A stretch of DNA of 7,911 bases from Bacteroidota bacterium (lineage in GTDB: Bacteria > Bacteroidota > Bacteroidia > Chitinophagales > Chitinophagaceae), in assembly GCA_023436425.1 (NCBI GenBank), contig JAEZJD010000182.1, forward strand, positions 1 through 7,911, read 5' to 3'. The notes beneath the pieces are model-generated. The model searched no databases, was not told where the DNA came from, and saw nothing but the letters and a program-made list of their open reading frames with translations. The position numbers and the translations under genes were made by a program. Each line of letters opens with the position of its first letter. Position 1 is the first letter of the stretch. Positions 6,192 through 7,911 of the stretch are shown here, one piece after another.

Positions 6192-6371
6192 TTACTTACC
6201 AAACAAATTGTCGACTGCTCCGGAGAGCATTGGAAATTTTTCGATAACGTATGCTCTTATCGTTTCCATCACTTTGTTCGCCTGCTCGTCGGAAAGGTTA
6301 GCGTGGCTTTTGAGTCTCTCCACTAATTCCGTTACGTGGCTTTTTGCGTCGTCGTCGTTAAATCCAAACAT
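6192..6371 (-). CDS. Small protein of unknown function (59 aa), downstream of clpX
   Basis: The ATG 6371-6369 opens a 59-residue frame (MFGFNDDDAKSHVTELVERL and onward) ending at TAA 6194-6192. Reasons to think it is real: it fills the gap between clpX and the peptidase, it starts with a good ATG, its composition is soluble and helical, and it stops exactly at the end of the convergent gene. It has an acidic start (NDDD), two probable helices with LSDEQANKVMETIRAYV at 26-42, and ends in VDNLFGK. That end resembles the FGGK motifs of the two YtxH-like proteins in this window. There is no signal peptide or membrane segment, so it is probably cytoplasmic. It lies 66 bp after clpX on the same strand and may be cotranscribed. 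I do not recognise the family. The + strand frame at 6208-6402 is its shadow. Confidence 0.75.
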   Translation of the reverse strand: MFGFNDDDAKSHVTELVERLKSHANLSDEQANKVMETIRAYVIEKFPMLSGAVDNLFGK

Positions 6372-6437
6372 GTTGAGGGAATTAAAAAATGTAAGCTTCT
6401 GATGTACGTTGAACTTCTTTTGGCGGTAAAACTATGA

Positions 6438-7685
6438 TTAAGCTACTTTCAACAAACTAAGTTTGCTCTTGTCGAACTTGCGGGTAGCGTATTCCATGTC
6501 CAGGTTGAAGTACTTGTCCTTAGAAGAAGGCAATTCAAACATCGCATCTGTAAGTATTCCTTCGCAGATGCTCCGCAAACCTCTGGCACCCAACTTATAC
6601 TCAACCGCTTTTTCCACCATAAAATCGAGCACCTCCTCATCAATAGTCAGCGTGATGCCTTCCAATTCGAACAACCTTTGATATTGTTTAATCAAGGCAT
6701 TTTTTGGCTCTGTTAAAATAGCCCGGAGCGTTTGTGCATCTAATGGATCCAAATGTGTGACTACGGGCAAACGACCCAGTAGCTCTGGTATCAAACCAAA
6801 AGCTCTCAGATCCTGAGCATTTACATAGCGCAGCAAGTTTTTCTTCATATTTTCCTGCAGCTGCTTATCTACATTAAAACCAATAGTATTTGTTTGCACA
6901 CGGCGGGCAATGATTTTATCAATGCCGTCGAAAGCGCCACCGCACACAAACAAAATATTCTGCGTATTGATTTTTATGAGCTTTTGCTCCGGATGTTTGC
7001 GACCACCTTGCGGCGGCACCAGCACATCTGTTCCCTCCAAAAGTTTCAACATGCCCTGCTGCACGCCTTCGCCGCTCACATCGCGAGTGATGGAAGGATT
7101 GTCGCTCTTTCTCGCAATTTTGTCTATTTCATCAATATACACAATGCCTCTTTCTGCTGCAGCAACATCATAGTTACATACTTGCAGCAGTCGCGTCAGA
7201 ATGCTTTCTACGTCTTCGCCGACATATCCTGCTTCAGTGAAAACAGTAGCATCCACAATAGTAAAAGGCACATTCAATAGCCTTGCAATGGTTTTTGCCA
7301 GCAACGTTTTACCGGTGCCTGTTTCACCCACCATCACAATGTTGCTTTTCTCAATGTCTATATCATCCTTGGCTATTTCTGAAGTTTTGTATTGCAGGCG
7401 TTTGTAATGATTGTACACAGCAACCGCCATCACCTTTTTTGCTTCATCCTGGCCGATGACATACTCATCCAAAAATTTTTTTATTTCAATAGGCTTCTTA
7501 ACAGTGAGTTTGAAAGTAGAAGTAGCAGCTGCTTTATCGTCGCGAACGAGCAGCTCCTGGTCGATAATTTCGCGGGCATGCTCCACGCAATTTTCGCAAA
7601 TGTGGCCTTCTTGTCCGGCAATGAGAATTTTCACCTCATCACGGCTGCGACCACAAAAAGAACAGTGTAGAATGTTTTTAGCCAT
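6438..7685 (-). CDS. clpX: ClpX, ATP-dependent unfoldase subunit of the ClpXP protease
   Basis: ClpX is a hexameric AAA+ machine that recognises tagged or damaged proteins, unfolds them and feeds them into ClpP. The 415 residues match the family (E. coli 424). The N-terminal zinc-binding domain has C8, C11, C30 and C33. The AAA+ core has Walker A GETGTGKT (120-127), the pore loop GYVGED (153-158), Walker B IVYIDEIDK (181-189), RDVSGEGVQQ (201-210) and an arginine finger in LLGRLP (R305). Sensor 2 is GARGLRS (366-372). The ClpP-docking loop keeps IGF at 268-270, so it should still pair with ClpP. The start ATG 7685-7683 gives MAKNILHCSFCG and places the zinc domain correctly. clpP is not directly upstream: the neighbour is an outer-membrane protein gene ending 127 bp away. 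A good promoter lies at 7715-7746, so clpX probably has its own transcript, possibly including the 59-aa gene downstream. Confidence 0.98.
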   Translation of the reverse strand: MAKNILHCSFCGRSRDEVKILIAGQEGHICENCVEHAREIIDQELLVRDDKAAATSTFKLTVKKPIEIKKFLDEYVIGQDEAKKVMAVAVYNHYKRLQYKTSEIAKDDIDIEKSNIVMVGETGTGKTLLAKTIARLLNVPFTIVDATVFTEAGYVGEDVESILTRLLQVCNYDVAAAERGIVYIDEIDKIARKSDNPSITRDVSGEGVQQGMLKLLEGTDVLVPPQGGRKHPEQKLIKINTQNILFVCGGAFDGIDKIIARRVQTNTIGFNVDKQLQENMKKNLLRYVNAQDLRAFGLIPELLGRLPVVTHLDPLDAQTLRAILTEPKNALIKQYQRLFELEGITLTIDEEVLDFMVEKAVEYKLGARGLRSICEGILTDAMFELPSSKDKYFNLDMEYATRKFDKSKLSLLKVA

Positions 7686-7714
7686 TGTAGTACCCGCGGT
7701 TTTGCTTCAATCGG

Positions 7715-7746
7715 CAAAGTTACAGAAATCGGCTGCCTCCCGCAAT
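7715..7746 (-). promoter_or_regulatory. Bacteroidota-type promoter of clpX
   Basis: On the - strand, TAACTTTG (7722-7715) is a perfect match to the Bacteroidota -7 element TAnnTTTG. ATTG (7746-7743) gives the -33 TTG with a 20-base spacer, within the known range. The -7 element ends 29 bases before the clpX start codon, which leaves a 5' untranslated region of roughly 20-25 bases. This is the best promoter in the window. Confidence 0.75.
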
Positions 7747-7812
7747 CAATACGGTAAATTAAGAAAGAATTAGTCTCAAAGGTGACATTTCAACGATGAC
7801 CGGCGGGAAAAA

Positions 7813-7911
7813 CTAGAATGGATAGCCAATTGCCAGGTTATAAATCACGTTTTCTCTTCGCCATTGCGTATCTGTAAAGTTCAGCTGGTTTAAAACCCAC
7901 CTGTTACCGGG
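7813..7911 (-). CDS. C-terminus of an outer-membrane beta-barrel protein (5' part outside window)
   Basis: Reading leftwards from the window edge, a 32-residue frame ends at TAG 7815-7813. It begins PGNRWVLNQL and finishes in ENVIYNLAIGYPF. Alternating hydrophobic residues and a final phenylalanine are the usual signal of the last strand of an outer-membrane barrel, which the BAM machinery recognises. The ending reminds me of BamA/TamA-like proteins of Bacteroidota, but 32 residues cannot settle the family. It lies upstream of clpX on the same strand, 127 bp away, in the place where clpP often sits in other bacteria. I see no terminator hairpin after its stop, so some read-through into clpX is possible. 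Confidence 0.65.
   Translation of the reverse strand, partial: PGNRWVLNQLNFTDTQWRRENVIYNLAIGYPF

Noticed and set aside
6216..6229. TGCTC-CGGA-GAGCA hairpin as terminator of the secreted peptidase
   Set aside because: The stem has only 5 bp, no T-run follows directly, and the bases encode MLSGA in the 59-aa protein.
6208..6402. 64-aa frame on the + strand in the clpX/M23 gap
   Set aside because: It overlaps the 59-aa frame on the - strand almost fully and its composition is that of an antisense shadow.
6894..7280. 128-aa + strand frame inside clpX
   Set aside because: It is antisense to the conserved AAA+ core of ClpX and is rich in His, Cys and Ser, as shadows usually are.
1..7911. CRISPR arrays, tRNA or rRNA genes, insertion sequences, toxin-antitoxin or defence genes
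   Set aside because: I found no spaced direct repeats, cloverleaf-like sequences, transposase motifs or terminal inverted repeats. All sizeable frames are explained by the genes listed.

Overview
The window looks like a piece of a Bacteroidota chromosome, probably from the Chitinophagaceae or a nearby group. Several things support this. CarB and the two M23 peptidases have the sequence style of that phylum. clpX has a clear Bacteroidota-type promoter (TTG, 20-nt spacer, TAACTTTG). No start codon has an obvious Shine-Dalgarno sequence. A protein cut off at the right edge ends in the phenylalanine typical of an outer-membrane beta-barrel. Nothing indicates a plasmid, phage, transposon or defence island.

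Layout from left to right: (1) the 3' part of an inner-membrane-anchored coiled-coil M23 peptidase on the + strand (1-843); (2) convergent with it across 10 bp, carB on the - strand (854-3676), a short form with both ATP-grasp halves but no C-terminal allosteric domain; (3) a 180-bp gap holding a degenerate 7-bp tandem repeat, a small inverted repeat and a strong intrinsic terminator hairpin; (4) two small related YtxH-like membrane proteins on the - strand (3857-4072 and 4089-4454); (5) a 72-bp divergent intergenic region; (6) a complete secreted M23 peptidase with Ig-like C-terminal modules on the + strand (4527-6191); (7) a 59-codon gene of unknown function on the - strand (6192-6371), whose stop codon directly abuts that of the peptidase; (8) clpX on the - strand (6438-7685) with its own promoter; (9) the last 32 residues of an outer-membrane protein on the - strand (7813-7911).

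The genes do not form one pathway. Three themes are visible: cell-wall remodelling and the envelope (two M23 peptidases, two YtxH-like proteins, the barrel protein), pyrimidine/arginine precursor synthesis (carB), and protein quality control (clpX). carA, the pyr genes and clpP are not in the window. I see no convincing new multi-gene system. The points most worth a second look are the short CarB with a substituted ATP-site arginine, the hairpin and heptamer leader of carB, the tandem YtxH-like pair, and the small clpX-linked gene. No stretch longer than 300 bases lacks a gene.
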